This document shows positions 22,720 through 29,624 of a DNA stretch of 29,624 bases, piece after piece. Source of the stretch: UBA1774 sp045223835. Its GTDB lineage: Bacteria > Bacillota > Clostridia > Oscillospirales > Oscillospiraceae. The notes beneath the pieces were generated by a model. That model saw nothing but the letters and a program-made list of their open reading frames with translations. It was not told the origin of the DNA and searched no databases. The DNA lies in the NCBI GenBank assembly GCA_045223835.1, contig JBGUZS010000027.1:1-29624 (forward strand), written 5' to 3'. A program made the position numbers and the translations under genes. Each line of letters opens with the position of its first letter. Positions within the stretch are counted from its first letter, which is position 1.

Positions 22720-24552
22720 ATGAGCAGACTGAGTATCGACACCAAAAACCGTTCTCAGGAGACGGTGGAGGAGCTGTACCGGGATGCGGAAAGGCGAATC
22801 CAGGCGAGCCAGCCGGGCCTCTGTCCTGTGGACCTGGCCAGGAGCTTCCTGCATATCTGCCATTCCCAATCCTGCGGGAAATGCACCCCCTGCCGGATCG
22901 GCCTGGGACAGCTGGAGGACCTGATGGAAACGGTCCTGGACGGCACCGCGGAGCTGGAGACCCTGGACCTGATCCAGAGGACCGCGGAGAGCGTATTCGC
23001 CTCCGCGGACTGCGCCATCGGCCAGGAGGCCGCCCGGATGGTCATCAAGGGCGTCAAGGGCTTCCGGGACGACTATGAGGAGCATATCCTCCATGGGCGC
23101 TGCCTGGGCATCCAGAACCAGCCCGTTCCCTGCGTAGCCCTGTGCCCCGCCCACGTGGACATCCCCGGCTACATCTCCCTCATTTTCGAGGGAAGGTACA
23201 GCGACGCGGTGCAGCTCATCCGGAAGGACAATCCCCTGCCTGCCACCTGCGGCCTGATCTGCGAGCATCCCTGCGAGGTGCGCTGCCGCCGGACCATGGT
23301 GGATGACCCCATCAACATCCGCGGCCTGAAGCGCTTCGCCGTGGAGCACGAAGGGGAGATCCCCATGCCCGAGTGCGCCCCCGCCACCGGGAAGAAGGTC
23401 GCGGTCATCGGCGGAGGCCCCTCCGGCCTCAGCGCCGCCTATTACCTCTCTCTTATGGGGCACAGCGTGACCGTCTATGAGCAGCGCAGGAAGCTGGGCG
23501 GCATGCTCCGGTACGGCATCCCCAGCTATCGCCTTCCCCGGGAGGCTCTGGATCATGAGATCGAGGGCCTGATGAAGAGCGGCTTCAAGGCGATCTGCAA
23601 CGTCTCCGTGGGTACGGATATCCCCATGGAGCAGCTGCGGAAGGAGAACGACGCGGTCTATATCGCCATCGGCGCCCACACGGACCGGAAGATCGGCATC
23701 GAGGGGGAGGACGCCAAGGGCGTCATCTCCGCCGTGGAGATGCTCAGGGCCATCGGGGACGACGAATACCCGGATTACAGCGGCCTGGATGTGGTGGTCG
23801 TGGGCGGCGGCAACGTGGCCATGGACGTGGCCCGGAGCGCCGTGCGCTGCGGCGCGAAGACCGTGCGCATCGCCTACCGCCGCCGCAAGGCGGATATGAC
23901 CGCCCTCCCCGAAGAGGTGGAGGGGGCCATCGCGGACGGCTGCGAGATTATGGAGCTCAACGCCCCCCTGCGCATCGAGAAGGACGCCGAGGGCAAGGTT
24001 TCGGCCCTGTGGGTCAAGCCCCAGATCGTCGGGCCCATCTCCGGCGGGCGGCCCGCCCCGGTGAATTCCTCCAAGGATGAGGTGCGCCTGGCCTGCGATC
24101 TGGTGCTCATCGCCATCGGCCAGGGGATCGACAGCCAGAAATTCGGGGATTACGGCATCCCCGTGAAGCGCGGCGCCATCGCCGCGCTGGAGAACGGCGA
24201 GATCGCCAGCATGGACGGCATCTTCTCCGGGGGCGACTGCGTCACCGGTCCCGCCACGGTCATCCGGGCCATTGCGGGAGGCAAGGTCGCCGCCGCCAAT
24301 ATCGATGAATTCCTGGGCTTCCGCCATGAAATCACCTCCAAGGTGGAGATCCCCCGCATCCGCTTCGACGACCATGAGCCCATGGGCCGGGTGAATATGA
24401 TCGAGCGGCCCGCTGCGGAGCGGAAATGCGATTTCAAGCTCATGGAGTACTGCATGACCGAGGAAGAGGCGCATCAGGAGTCCTCCCGCTGCCTCCATTG
24501 CGACCACTTCGGCTACGGAATCTTCAAGGGAGGCAGGGTAGCAAAATGGTAA
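22720..24552 (+). CDS. Hydrogenase-partner flavoprotein: NuoF-type Fe-S domain fused to GltD-like FAD/NAD(P) module
   Basis: 610 residues. Residues about 40-120 are the C-terminal Fe-S domain of NuoF/HydB (SCGKCTPCR, Cys52, 55, 58, then Cys98), but the FMN/NADH-binding part of NuoF is absent. From about 135 on it is a glutamate synthase small-subunit module: Cys138 and Cys142, then CGLICEHPC and CRR for Fe-S clusters, VAVIGGGPSGLSAAYY for FAD and VVVVGGGNVAMDVARSA for NAD(P). A last CLHCDH lies near the C-terminus. It probably passes electrons between NAD(P)H and the hydrogenase downstream, whose gene overlaps its stop. GltD-linked [FeFe] hydrogenases are known in anaerobes. It is transcribed from the promoter at 22596. 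Confidence 0.88.
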   Translation: MSRLSIDTKNRSQETVEELYRDAERRIQASQPGLCPVDLARSFLHICHSQSCGKCTPCRIGLGQLEDLMETVLDGTAELETLDLIQRTAESVFASADCAIGQEAARMVIKGVKGFRDDYEEHILHGRCLGIQNQPVPCVALCPAHVDIPGYISLIFEGRYSDAVQLIRKDNPLPATCGLICEHPCEVRCRRTMVDDPINIRGLKRFAVEHEGEIPMPECAPATGKKVAVIGGGPSGLSAAYYLSLMGHSVTVYEQRRKLGGMLRYGIPSYRLPREALDHEIEGLMKSGFKAICNVSVGTDIPMEQLRKENDAVYIAIGAHTDRKIGIEGEDAKGVISAVEMLRAIGDDEYPDYSGLDVVVVGGGNVAMDVARSAVRCGAKTVRIAYRRRKADMTALPEEVEGAIADGCEIMELNAPLRIEKDAEGKVSALWVKPQIVGPISGGRPAPVNSSKDEVRLACDLVLIAIGQGIDSQKFGDYGIPVKRGAIAALENGEIASMDGIFSGGDCVTGPATVIRAIAGGKVAAANIDEFLGFRHEITSKVEIPRIRFDDHEPMGRVNMIERPAAERKCDFKLMEYCMTEEEAHQESSRCLHCDHFGYGIFKGGRVAKW

Positions 24553-26276
24553 ACGTAACGATCGACGGCAAAACCATCCAGGTACCGGAGCGGACCCGGA
24601 TCCTGGACGCCGCCCGCATGGCCGGCGTCAATATCCCCACCCTGTGCTATTGGGAAGGGCTGAACGAGATCGGCGCCTGCCGCGTCTGCGTGGTGGAGGT
24701 GGAGGGGTACAACAGGCTCTTCACCGCCTGCAACAACACCGTGGACGAGGGCATGGTCATCCATACGAATTCCAAAAAGGCCTGGGAGGCCCGGTATACC
24801 AACGTACAGCTGATCCTCTCCGAGCATAACTCCAACTGCGCCACCTGCATCCGCAGCGGCAACTGCGAGCTCCAGACCATCGCCAACGACATGAGCATCA
24901 CCGAGGTGCCCTTCGAGAAGAAGATCCCCGCCAAGAAGCAGAAGGGGAGCTTCCCCCTGGTGCGGGATTACACCAAGTGCATCAAGTGCATGCGCTGCAT
25001 CCAGGTCTGCGACCAGATCCAGGCCAGCAACATCTGGGACGTGGTGAATACCGGCGCCAAGACCACCGTGGACGTGCGCGAAGCCTATACCCTGGAGGAA
25101 TCCAAGTGCGCCCTCTGCGGCCAGTGCATCACCCATTGCCCCGTGGGCGCCCTGCATGAGCGGGACGACGTCCGGAAGGTGATGGACGCCATCCATGATC
25201 CCGGAAAGGTCACCGTGGTGCAGATCGCCCCCTCCATCCGCGCCGCCTGGGGCGAGCCCTTCGGCCTGAAGCCGGAGCAGGCTACCGTTGAGCGCCTCTG
25301 CGAGGCCCTGAAGATGATCGGCGCGGACTATGTATTCGATACCAACTTTACCGCCGACCTCACCATCATGGAGGAGGGCACCGAGTTCCTGGAGCGGCTG
25401 AAGAACAAGGGAACGGCGAAGCTCCCGCTGTTCACCTCCTGCTGCCCCGGCTGGGTCCGTTTCCTGAAGGGGCATTACCCCGAGCTGCAGGATAACCTCT
25501 CCACCGCCAAGAGCCCCCAGCAGATGTTCGGCGCGGTGGCAAAGAGCTATTACGCGGAGATCCTGGGCAAGGATCCCAAGGATATCTTCTGCGTTTCCAT
25601 CATGCCCTGCCTGGCCAAGAAGCATGAGTGTGCCATCCCCGTGATGAACGACGCCTGCGGCGACCCGGATGTGGACGTGGTCCTCACCACCCGGGAGGTG
25701 GACCGGCTCATCGCCGCCCATCATATCCTCCCCGGGGAGATCCCCGATCGGCAGCTGGATATGCCTCTGGGCATCGGCTCCGGAGCGGGCAATATCTTCG
25801 GCGCTACCGGCGGCGTTATGGAAGCGGCCCTGCGCACCGCCTATGCCATCGTGGTGGGCAGGAACCCCGAGCCCGACCTCTTCAAGGATGTCCGGGGCAT
25901 GGACGGCTGGAAGGAAGCCACCTATGACCTGGCGGGCACACCCCTGCGGGTGGCCGTGGTGAACGGCCTGGGCAACGCGGACAAGCTCATCCAGGCCATG
26001 AAGCGGGGCGACGTGGAATATGACTTCGTGGAGGTCATGGCCTGCCCCGGCGGCTGCGTGGGCGGCGGCGGCCAGCCCATCCATGAGAAGCAGTTCTGCG
26101 CTCCCGTCCGGGCGGATTGGCTCTATGAGCAGGACCGGAACATGAATCTCCGGTTCAGCCATGAAAACCCCTCCATCACCGCCATCTACCGGGATTATCT
26201 GGGGGCGCCCCTCTCCGAGAAGAGCCACCATCTCCTGCATACCAACCACCACGGCTGGAAGATGCCGGGAGAATAA
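24546..26276 (+). CDS. [FeFe] hydrogenase catalytic subunit
   Basis: 576 residues from the ATG at 24546, which overlaps the upstream stop by seven bases. Cluster sites in order: [2Fe-2S] Cys34, 45, 48, 62; His94-Cys98-101-107 for the HC3 cluster; two [4Fe-4S] sites (Cys145-148-151-155 and Cys188-191-194-198). The H-cluster motifs are intact: TSCCPGW (Cys299-300), MPCLAKKHE (Cys355) and the CPGGCVGGGGQP segment (Cys500, 504). It therefore should reduce protons or oxidise H2 in the cytoplasm, taking electrons from the preceding flavoprotein. It looks like a soluble monomer-type (HydA/HndD-like) enzyme of clostridial length, with no C-terminal extra Fe-S domain. Confidence 0.95.
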   Translation: MVNVTIDGKTIQVPERTRILDAARMAGVNIPTLCYWEGLNEIGACRVCVVEVEGYNRLFTACNNTVDEGMVIHTNSKKAWEARYTNVQLILSEHNSNCATCIRSGNCELQTIANDMSITEVPFEKKIPAKKQKGSFPLVRDYTKCIKCMRCIQVCDQIQASNIWDVVNTGAKTTVDVREAYTLEESKCALCGQCITHCPVGALHERDDVRKVMDAIHDPGKVTVVQIAPSIRAAWGEPFGLKPEQATVERLCEALKMIGADYVFDTNFTADLTIMEEGTEFLERLKNKGTAKLPLFTSCCPGWVRFLKGHYPELQDNLSTAKSPQQMFGAVAKSYYAEILGKDPKDIFCVSIMPCLAKKHECAIPVMNDACGDPDVDVVLTTREVDRLIAAHHILPGEIPDRQLDMPLGIGSGAGNIFGATGGVMEAALRTAYAIVVGRNPEPDLFKDVRGMDGWKEATYDLAGTPLRVAVVNGLGNADKLIQAMKRGDVEYDFVEVMACPGGCVGGGGQPIHEKQFCAPVRADWLYEQDRNMNLRFSHENPSITAIYRDYLGAPLSEKSHHLLHTNHHGWKMPGE

Positions 26277-26290
26277 ACGCTTCGCGTTTC

Positions 26291-26326
26291 GACCGGGATC
26301 CGCTTCGCCGGGTCCCGGTCGATTTT
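26291..26326 (+). terminator. Terminator of the hydrogenase operon
   Basis: GACCGGGATCCG (26291-26302) pairs with CGGGTCCCGGTC (26309-26320) in a 12-pair stem with one G-U, followed by GATTTT. It starts 15 bp after the hydrogenase stop. Confidence 0.85.
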
Positions 26327-26383
26327 GGCTTGCGCTCCGCTATCCGCACTCGCTTCGCTCGCACAGTCGCTCCGCGAAAAGTG

Positions 26384-26448
26384 TTTTTGCCAGAAATGAA
26401 TTCCGGCAAAAATGAGCTCTTGATTCTATTCGCGCCTGCGGGCGCGAA
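26384..26448. repeat. Two further hairpins in the spacer before the toxin-antitoxin pair
   Basis: TTTTTGCC (26384-26391) pairs with GGCAAAAA (26405-26412), and TTCGCGCC (26429-26436) pairs with GGCGCGAA (26441-26448) over a TGCG loop. With the terminator and the palindrome at 26479 they make four hairpins in about 220 bp. No coding feature is seen between 26277 and 26568. Confidence 0.65.
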
Positions 26449-26478
26449 CTCTGCCGAGGGCTGTTCGGGCAATTACGC

Positions 26479-26513
26479 CACCGGGGCCGGTCCATTGGAC
26501 CGGCCCCGGATTC
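26479..26513. repeat. 35-bp palindromic repeat, left copy
   Basis: CCGGGGCCGGTCCA (26481-26494) around a central T is a perfect 29-bp palindrome, with CA before and ATTC after. The same 35 bp recur at 27229-27263 with only the central base changed (T to C). The two copies bracket the MNT-HEPN genes. Confidence 0.85.
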
Positions 26514-26516
26514 ATC

Positions 26517-26545
26517 TTGATGAAACGATATCGATATGGTAAACT
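26517..26545 (+). promoter_or_regulatory. Predicted sigma-A promoter of the MNT-HEPN pair
   Basis: TTGATG (26517-26522), 17-bp spacer, TAAACT (26540-26545), 23 bp before the ATG at 26569 and just after the left palindrome. GGGAGGT follows as ribosome binding site. Confidence 0.6.
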
Positions 26546-26568
26546 AAGCACAAGGGAGGTGCGGCAGA

Positions 26569-26871
26569 ATGAACGATAAGGTCTATTCTTTGGAGGAGAT
26601 CCGCTGTATTGCGGAGCCCATAGCCCGGCGCTATGAGATTGCCGCTCTGTACCTGTTCGGATCCTATGCCCGTGGGGAGGCAACGCCCCAAAGCGACCTG
26701 GATTTCCGGGTGGACCGGGGGAACATGACCGACCTGCTTGAGCTGGGTGGCCTGTACAGCGATCTGGAGGCGGGATTCCAAAAGAAGCTGGATGTACTCA
26801 CCACCCAGATGCTCTCCCCGGATTTTCTGGCCCGTACCAGGGAGGAGGAGGTGCTGATCTATGCCGGTTGA
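26569..26871 (+). CDS. mntA: MNT-domain nucleotidyltransferase antitoxin (MntA-like)
   Basis: 100 residues. The minimal nucleotidyltransferase signature GS-x10-D-x-D is exact: GSYARG from residue 31 with Asp43 and Asp45, plus Asp75 as the third metal ligand. In known MntA-HepT pairs this protein adds AMP to a tyrosine of the HEPN toxin and so neutralises it. GGGAGGT lies 9 bases before the ATG. It overlaps the HEPN gene by 11 bp, so expression is coupled. Symbol by family resemblance. Confidence 0.9.
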   Translation: MNDKVYSLEEIRCIAEPIARRYEIAALYLFGSYARGEATPQSDLDFRVDRGNMTDLLELGGLYSDLEAGFQKKLDVLTTQMLSPDFLARTREEEVLIYAG

Positions 26872-27220
26872 AGCCCGAGACCGGGATACTCTGGCCCATA
26901 TCCTTCGTTATTGCGAACAGGTCGAAACAGCCCACGGTGATTTCGGACATTCCCGGAAACGCTTTGACGAAAGCACGACCTATCAGAACGCGGTGAGCAT
27001 GTGTATCCTGCAGATCGGCGAGCTGGTGGGGCATCTGTCTGACCGGTTCAAAACCGAGCATACGGCGATCCCCTGGCATAAGATCCGCGGGATGCGAAAC
27101 TATGTCGCCCATGAATATGGCAGCATTGATCTGGACGTGGTCTGGTTTGTGGCGACAAACAGTATATGTGATGTGAAACGGTTTTGTGAAGAACAACTGG
27201 AAAAGAACAATCCTGGATAA
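26861..27220 (+). CDS. hepT: HEPN-domain RNase toxin (HepT-like, DUF86)
   Basis: 119 residues. The HEPN motif R-x4-H-x-Y is complete: Arg79, His84 and Tyr86 (RNYVAHEY), the His and Arg being catalytic for RNA cleavage and the Tyr the site that MntA modifies. It overlaps the MNT gene by 11 bp. All key residues of both partners are present, so this should be a functional toxin-antitoxin (type VII) module. The right palindromic repeat follows 9 bp after the stop. Confidence 0.9.
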   Translation: MPVEARDRDTLAHILRYCEQVETAHGDFGHSRKRFDESTTYQNAVSMCILQIGELVGHLSDRFKTEHTAIPWHKIRGMRNYVAHEYGSIDLDVVWFVATNSICDVKRFCEEQLEKNNPG

Positions 27221-27228
27221 ATCAAGCT

Positions 27229-27263
27229 CACCGGGGCCGGTCCACTGGACCGGCCCCGGATTC
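27229..27263. repeat. 35-bp palindromic repeat, right copy; also a bidirectional terminator
   Basis: The 29-bp palindrome 27231-27259 is identical to the left copy except at the centre. It stands between the convergent HEPN (stop 27220) and kinase (stop 27265) genes and is followed by ATTCTTTATTC, so it can end HEPN transcription. The TA genes plus both copies span 26479-27263. Confidence 0.85.
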
Positions 27264-27264
27264 T

Positions 27265-27750
27265 TTATTCGGCTTGTGTCACCCATACATCCACCTCTGC
27301 CGGTTCCGGCGGCTCAAAGAGCCGGTCCAGCTTGGACGCGAGTCCCTCGTCCACATAGTAGTCCTTTCCGCTGCCCGACAGTTCCGCCCGATTGCGCTCG
27401 TCGATCCGCTGCCGCCGGATTTCTTCGTCGAGCTCCAGATAGTGGATCTCGCAGGGGACGGCGCGGGCGGCGTAAAACGCCCGCAATTCTGCCCGTTCCG
27501 CTTTGGTCCACAGACCCCAGTCCAGCACCGCGTCCACGCCCAGGGAGACCAACTCCAGGGATCGGTTCAGCAGCCAGGCCTTGACCTTTTCCAGGTATTC
27601 ATCGTGCTTCTCCCCCGCGTCCTGGCCGAAGAGGGAGAGCATCAGCTCATCGGCGCTGAGAAGCATCGCGCCGCGCTCCGCGCAGAGCCGTTTTGCGTAG
27701 GTGGTTTTCCCGCAGCCCAGCTTCCCGCAGGTGAGGATGACCTTAGCCAT
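27265..27750 (-). CDS. P-loop kinase-like ATPase (AAA_33 type)
   Basis: 161 residues. The Walker A motif GKLGCGKTT begins at residue 9, ISADE-like Asp near 33 is the second motif, and the lid region DEEIRRQRIDERNRAE is rich in Arg, as in small nucleotide or antibiotic kinases. Such proteins phosphorylate small molecules or nucleotides; the acceptor is unknown. GGAG lies 10 bases upstream, and the ATG overlaps the end of the methyltransferase gene by 8 bp, so the two are co-transcribed. Confidence 0.8.
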   Translation of the reverse strand: MAKVILTCGKLGCGKTTYAKRLCAERGAMLLSADELMLSLFGQDAGEKHDEYLEKVKAWLLNRSLELVSLGVDAVLDWGLWTKAERAELRAFYAARAVPCEIHYLELDEEIRRQRIDERNRAELSGSGKDYYVDEGLASKLDRLFEPPEPAEVDVWVTQAE

Positions 27751-28546
27751 GATCTCTTACTCCTTGCTCCAGGGTGAACCAGGAACAGAACACCTTGTGT
27801 CGGATGGTAAAACGCTCCGGGCAGCTCTGCAGAAAAGCCCGATGCGCCTCGTCCCACTCGGCCAGCATGGTTTTCTCCATGGAGGCCAGCGTCCCCCGGC
27901 AGGCGCACATCCGACCATGCCAGCTCTCCCGGGTGAAGGGCAGATCGGCATAGAAGCTCTCCGTCTGCCGACCGGGGAAAAGGTCGTCGTGGATATCCTT
28001 TAAGCCTGATGTGCCGGAGGACCAGTTCCGGTTCATCTCTTTGACCAGCCGGTGGCTTTCCGCCGCAATGGGATCATCCAGGGTATAGGTCATATAGACT
28101 TTAATCAATGTCCCGCCGGGCTTCAGCAGGCGCCGGACCTCCGCGCGCATCCGCTCCCGGTCAAAATACCAGAAGCATTGGGCGGCGGTGATCACATCGA
28201 AGCAGCTGTCCGGAAAACCGGTGGATTCCGCAGGGGAGACAAGATACCGGATCTCCCACCCCTTTTCCGCCGCCTCCTTCCGGGCAAGAGCGATCTGCTC
28301 CGGGGAAATGTCCACGCCCGTGATATGGGACTTCGGGTTATACAGGTTTTTCGGCAGGACGCCGGTTCCCGTGCCCAGATCCAGCCATGATGTCCCGTCC
28401 GCCGCAGCGCCCAGGGCCCGGAGCCGGGAATACAGCTCCGCCGGGTAGATATCCCGGTATGCGGCATAGGCTTCCGCCGTTATGCCGAAATCGAAAGCCT
28501 GTCCGTTGTCCAAGGCCGTTATGTCTTTACTCTTCATCGGATTCAT
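27743..28546 (-). CDS. Class I SAM-dependent methyltransferase
   Basis: 267 residues from the ATG at 28546, or 264 from the next ATG. Motif I is LDLGTGTG near residue 55, with VDIS after the second strand for ribose binding, and FDVITAAQCFWYFDRE as post-motif. It resembles Methyltransf_11/25 proteins related to small-molecule or unknown methyltransferases. Its start lies inside the end of the Fic fragment and no good ribosome binding site is seen. It overlaps the kinase gene. Substrate unknown. Confidence 0.85.
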   Translation of the reverse strand: MNPMKSKDITALDNGQAFDFGITAEAYAAYRDIYPAELYSRLRALGAAADGTSWLDLGTGTGVLPKNLYNPKSHITGVDISPEQIALARKEAAEKGWEIRYLVSPAESTGFPDSCFDVITAAQCFWYFDRERMRAEVRRLLKPGGTLIKVYMTYTLDDPIAAESHRLVKEMNRNWSSGTSGLKDIHDDLFPGRQTESFYADLPFTRESWHGRMCACRGTLASMEKTMLAEWDEAHRAFLQSCPERFTIRHKVFCSWFTLEQGVRDHG

Positions 28547-28799
28547 AATAATACGAATAATCGATCCCTTTCATGAAAACCTCCCAGTCGCCGATCCTGT
28601 CCGTAAGCGCGCCTTCCATCAGCCGCAGGATCGCGGAAGGATCAAAGGGACTTCTCTCCATCGCGGAGAGATACTCTTTTTTGCCGATCCTGCTCCAATC
28701 CACACATTTGGACAAACTCCGTTTCAGCATAAGATCGACCCATATTCTCGTACTCCGTCCGCTGCCCTCCCAAATGGGATGAGCAATGTTCATTTCCAC
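28527..28799 (-). pseudogene. Truncated Fic-family protein (C-terminal half)
   Basis: 90 residues matching the end of a Fic/DOC AMP-transferase of about 200 residues. The Fic motif is present as HPIWEGSGR (canonical HPFx[D/E]GNGR, with Phe to Ile and Asn to Ser), followed by STRIWVDLMLK, VDWSRI, AMERSP and a C-terminal MKGIDYSYYYE, typical of this group. A stop lies directly upstream in frame, and the N-terminal about 110 residues with the inhibitory and target-binding parts are missing. The Bro-N fragment precedes it. A short independent protein is possible but less likely. Confidence 0.8.
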
Positions 28800-28815
28800 T
28801 TTCCGTCAGCGGCGG

Positions 28816-28983
28816 TCAGCTCCTTTTCACCGTTGCCCAGCAGACCCTCGGATTGGCGGTGTCAGCCACCGCCGCGATCACATCTGCCGCGTAGAGCCGC
28901 CATTTTGCGGTTTCTTCATCCCATACCGAACGCACGGGAATCGCGTCAAAGAAGCGAATTGAGGTTTTTGTTCCATCTGCCAT
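28816..28983 (-). pseudogene. Truncated Bro-N / phage antirepressor-like protein
   Basis: 55 codons starting with MADGTKTSIRFFDAIPVRSV, followed by WDEETAKWRLYAADVIAAVA, matching the first part of a Bro-N domain (VRSVWDEE, YAADVIAA, NPRVCW). It then ends at TGA after VKRS, while intact members continue for 100 or more residues. The Fic remnant begins 17 bp further on, so sequence between them was probably lost. It has no clear promoter. Confidence 0.7.
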
Positions 28984-28995
28984 GCTCGTCCGCCC

Positions 28996-29624
28996 TCACA
29001 GCTCCTGGGCCGTGCGCTGGATCACCTCGTCCTGGATGGACTCCGGCAGGCGGGTGAAGTAGGCGCTGTACCCTGCCACCCGGACCACCAGCTCGGGATG
29101 CTCCTCCGGCCTGACCTTGGCGTCCTCCATCTCCTCCCGGTCCACCACGTTGAACTGCACATGCTTGCCCCCGTGGGTCAGGTAGGTCTTTACCATGCTG
29201 CTGAGCTTCTCCAGGTCCGAGCGGGTCTTCATGTTGGAGGGGTGGAACTTCATGTTCATCAGGGTGCCCTGATAGGGGTCCTGATCCACCTCCATGGCGC
29301 TTTGGAACACCGCCAGTGGCCCGCACACATCCTGTCCGTGGTCCGGGGAGAGGGAGGCGTCCGCCAGGATCTCCCCGCCCCTGCGCCCGTCCGCCGTGGC
29401 CCCGGTAAGGGCGCCTCCAGGCTGGTGGGCGGAGATGGAGATGGCGTTGGGCTTCAGCGTGTCCCCATACACGCAGGGGAGGCTGTGGCAGGTATCGGCG
29501 AAGAGCTGGTACACCTCCGCCACCATATCGTCCACCTCCTTGATGGCGTTGCCGTACTTGGGCTGAGCCCGGAAGTCCCGCCGCATCTCCTCATAGCCCT
29601 CCCAGTCCGCATCCAGGGCTTCCA
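28996..29624 (-). CDS. Glycyl radical enzyme, C-terminal part (N-terminus beyond window)
   Basis: The frame is open to the right edge, 209 codons plus stop. The C-terminal radical loop RVAGYSAYF carries the glycine that holds the radical, about 25 residues before the end, and GATADGRRGGE and KFHP earlier are shared by CutC, HypD and glycerol-dehydratase-like members. The active-site Cys lies outside the window, so the reaction (dehydration, lyase or PFL type) cannot be told. No activase (radical SAM) gene is visible here. It should be oxygen-sensitive and cytosolic, consistent with a strict anaerobe. Confidence 0.9.
   Translation of the reverse strand, partial: EALDADWEGYEEMRRDFRAQPKYGNAIKEVDDMVAEVYQLFADTCHSLPCVYGDTLKPNAISISAHQPGGALTGATADGRRGGEILADASLSPDHGQDVCGPLAVFQSAMEVDQDPYQGTLMNMKFHPSNMKTRSDLEKLSSMVKTYLTHGGKHVQFNVVDREEMEDAKVRPEEHPELVVRVAGYSAYFTRLPESIQDEVIQRTAQEL

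Noticed and set aside
26330..26542. Small plus-strand frame in the hairpin-rich spacer
   Set aside because: It spans three hairpins and the promoter of the MNT gene and resembles no protein.
1..29624. tRNA, rRNA, CRISPR array, transposase
   Set aside because: I saw no cloverleaf-like segments, no regularly spaced direct repeats of 25-40 bp, and no DDE or Tyr/Ser recombinase frames.

Overview
The window looks like a chromosomal segment of a GC-rich, strictly anaerobic Clostridia-type Firmicute, probably an Oscillospirales- or Christensenellales-like gut bacterium. The support is a canonical [FeFe] hydrogenase with its TM1266-type companion, a DUF3048 (YerB-like) lipoprotein, a glycyl radical enzyme, flavin oxidoreductases of gut-anaerobe type, many lipobox proteins and strong AGGAGG ribosome binding sites. 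No rRNA, tRNA, CRISPR array, transposase or intact prophage was seen. The taxonomy is an inference.

Layout. (1) 1-2645: an FAD-dependent oxidoreductase (cut by the left edge, minus) diverges from an acyltransferase-3 membrane protein (plus). (2) 2663-16234: a long minus-strand block with two similar modules. Module B is alpha/beta hydrolase, LysR regulator, 24-bp palindrome, promoter, solute-binding lipoprotein. It is followed by a membrane-anchored protein of the linalool dehydratase/isomerase (LDI) fold, a TauE/SafE-like copper-handling membrane protein, a 50-residue membrane peptide and a CopA-like P-type ATPase that lacks its nucleotide-binding domain. Module A is an old-yellow-enzyme type reductase, a decayed LysR fragment, a 28-bp palindrome, promoter, a Cys-rich small protein and a second solute-binding lipoprotein. 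The two palindromes share the core GCGTAGC-N6-GCT(A/G)CGC and sit 21-22 bp upstream of the -35 boxes. One surviving LysR may therefore control both modules. Neither solute-binding protein has permease or ATPase genes beside it. (3) 16342-19845, plus: an Ala/Glu/Lys-rich anchored protein, the YerB-like lipoprotein, a duplicated cupin protein carrying a four-Cys cluster in each half, and the TM1266-type protein. (4) 20089-22406: a complete NitT/TauT-like ABC importer (binding protein, permease, ATPase). (5) 22596-26276: a near-consensus promoter overlapped downstream by a perfect TGACAAAT-N5-ATTTGTCA palindrome, then a NuoF-FeS/GltD-like flavoprotein overlapping an [FeFe] hydrogenase. (6) 26277-28983: an accessory zone with a hairpin-rich spacer, an MNT-HEPN (MntA/HepT) toxin-antitoxin pair bracketed by two near-identical 35-bp palindromic repeats, a P-loop kinase, a methyltransferase, and truncated Fic and Bro-N (phage antirepressor-like) remnants. 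(7) 28996-29624: the C-terminal part of a glycyl radical enzyme.

How the parts may work together. The minus block reads as an inducible small-molecule uptake and conversion system: lipoproteins bind a ligand, a LysR protein senses it, and a hydrolase, an LDI-fold protein and flavin reductases act on it. The substrate cannot be read from sequence; the LDI fold suggests an isoprenoid-like or other alkenol compound. The hydrogenase operon would dispose of reducing equivalents as H2. The strongest leads are the shared operator pair, the membrane-fused LDI-like protein, the bicupin with duplicated Cys4 motif, and the N-domain-less P-type ATPase.
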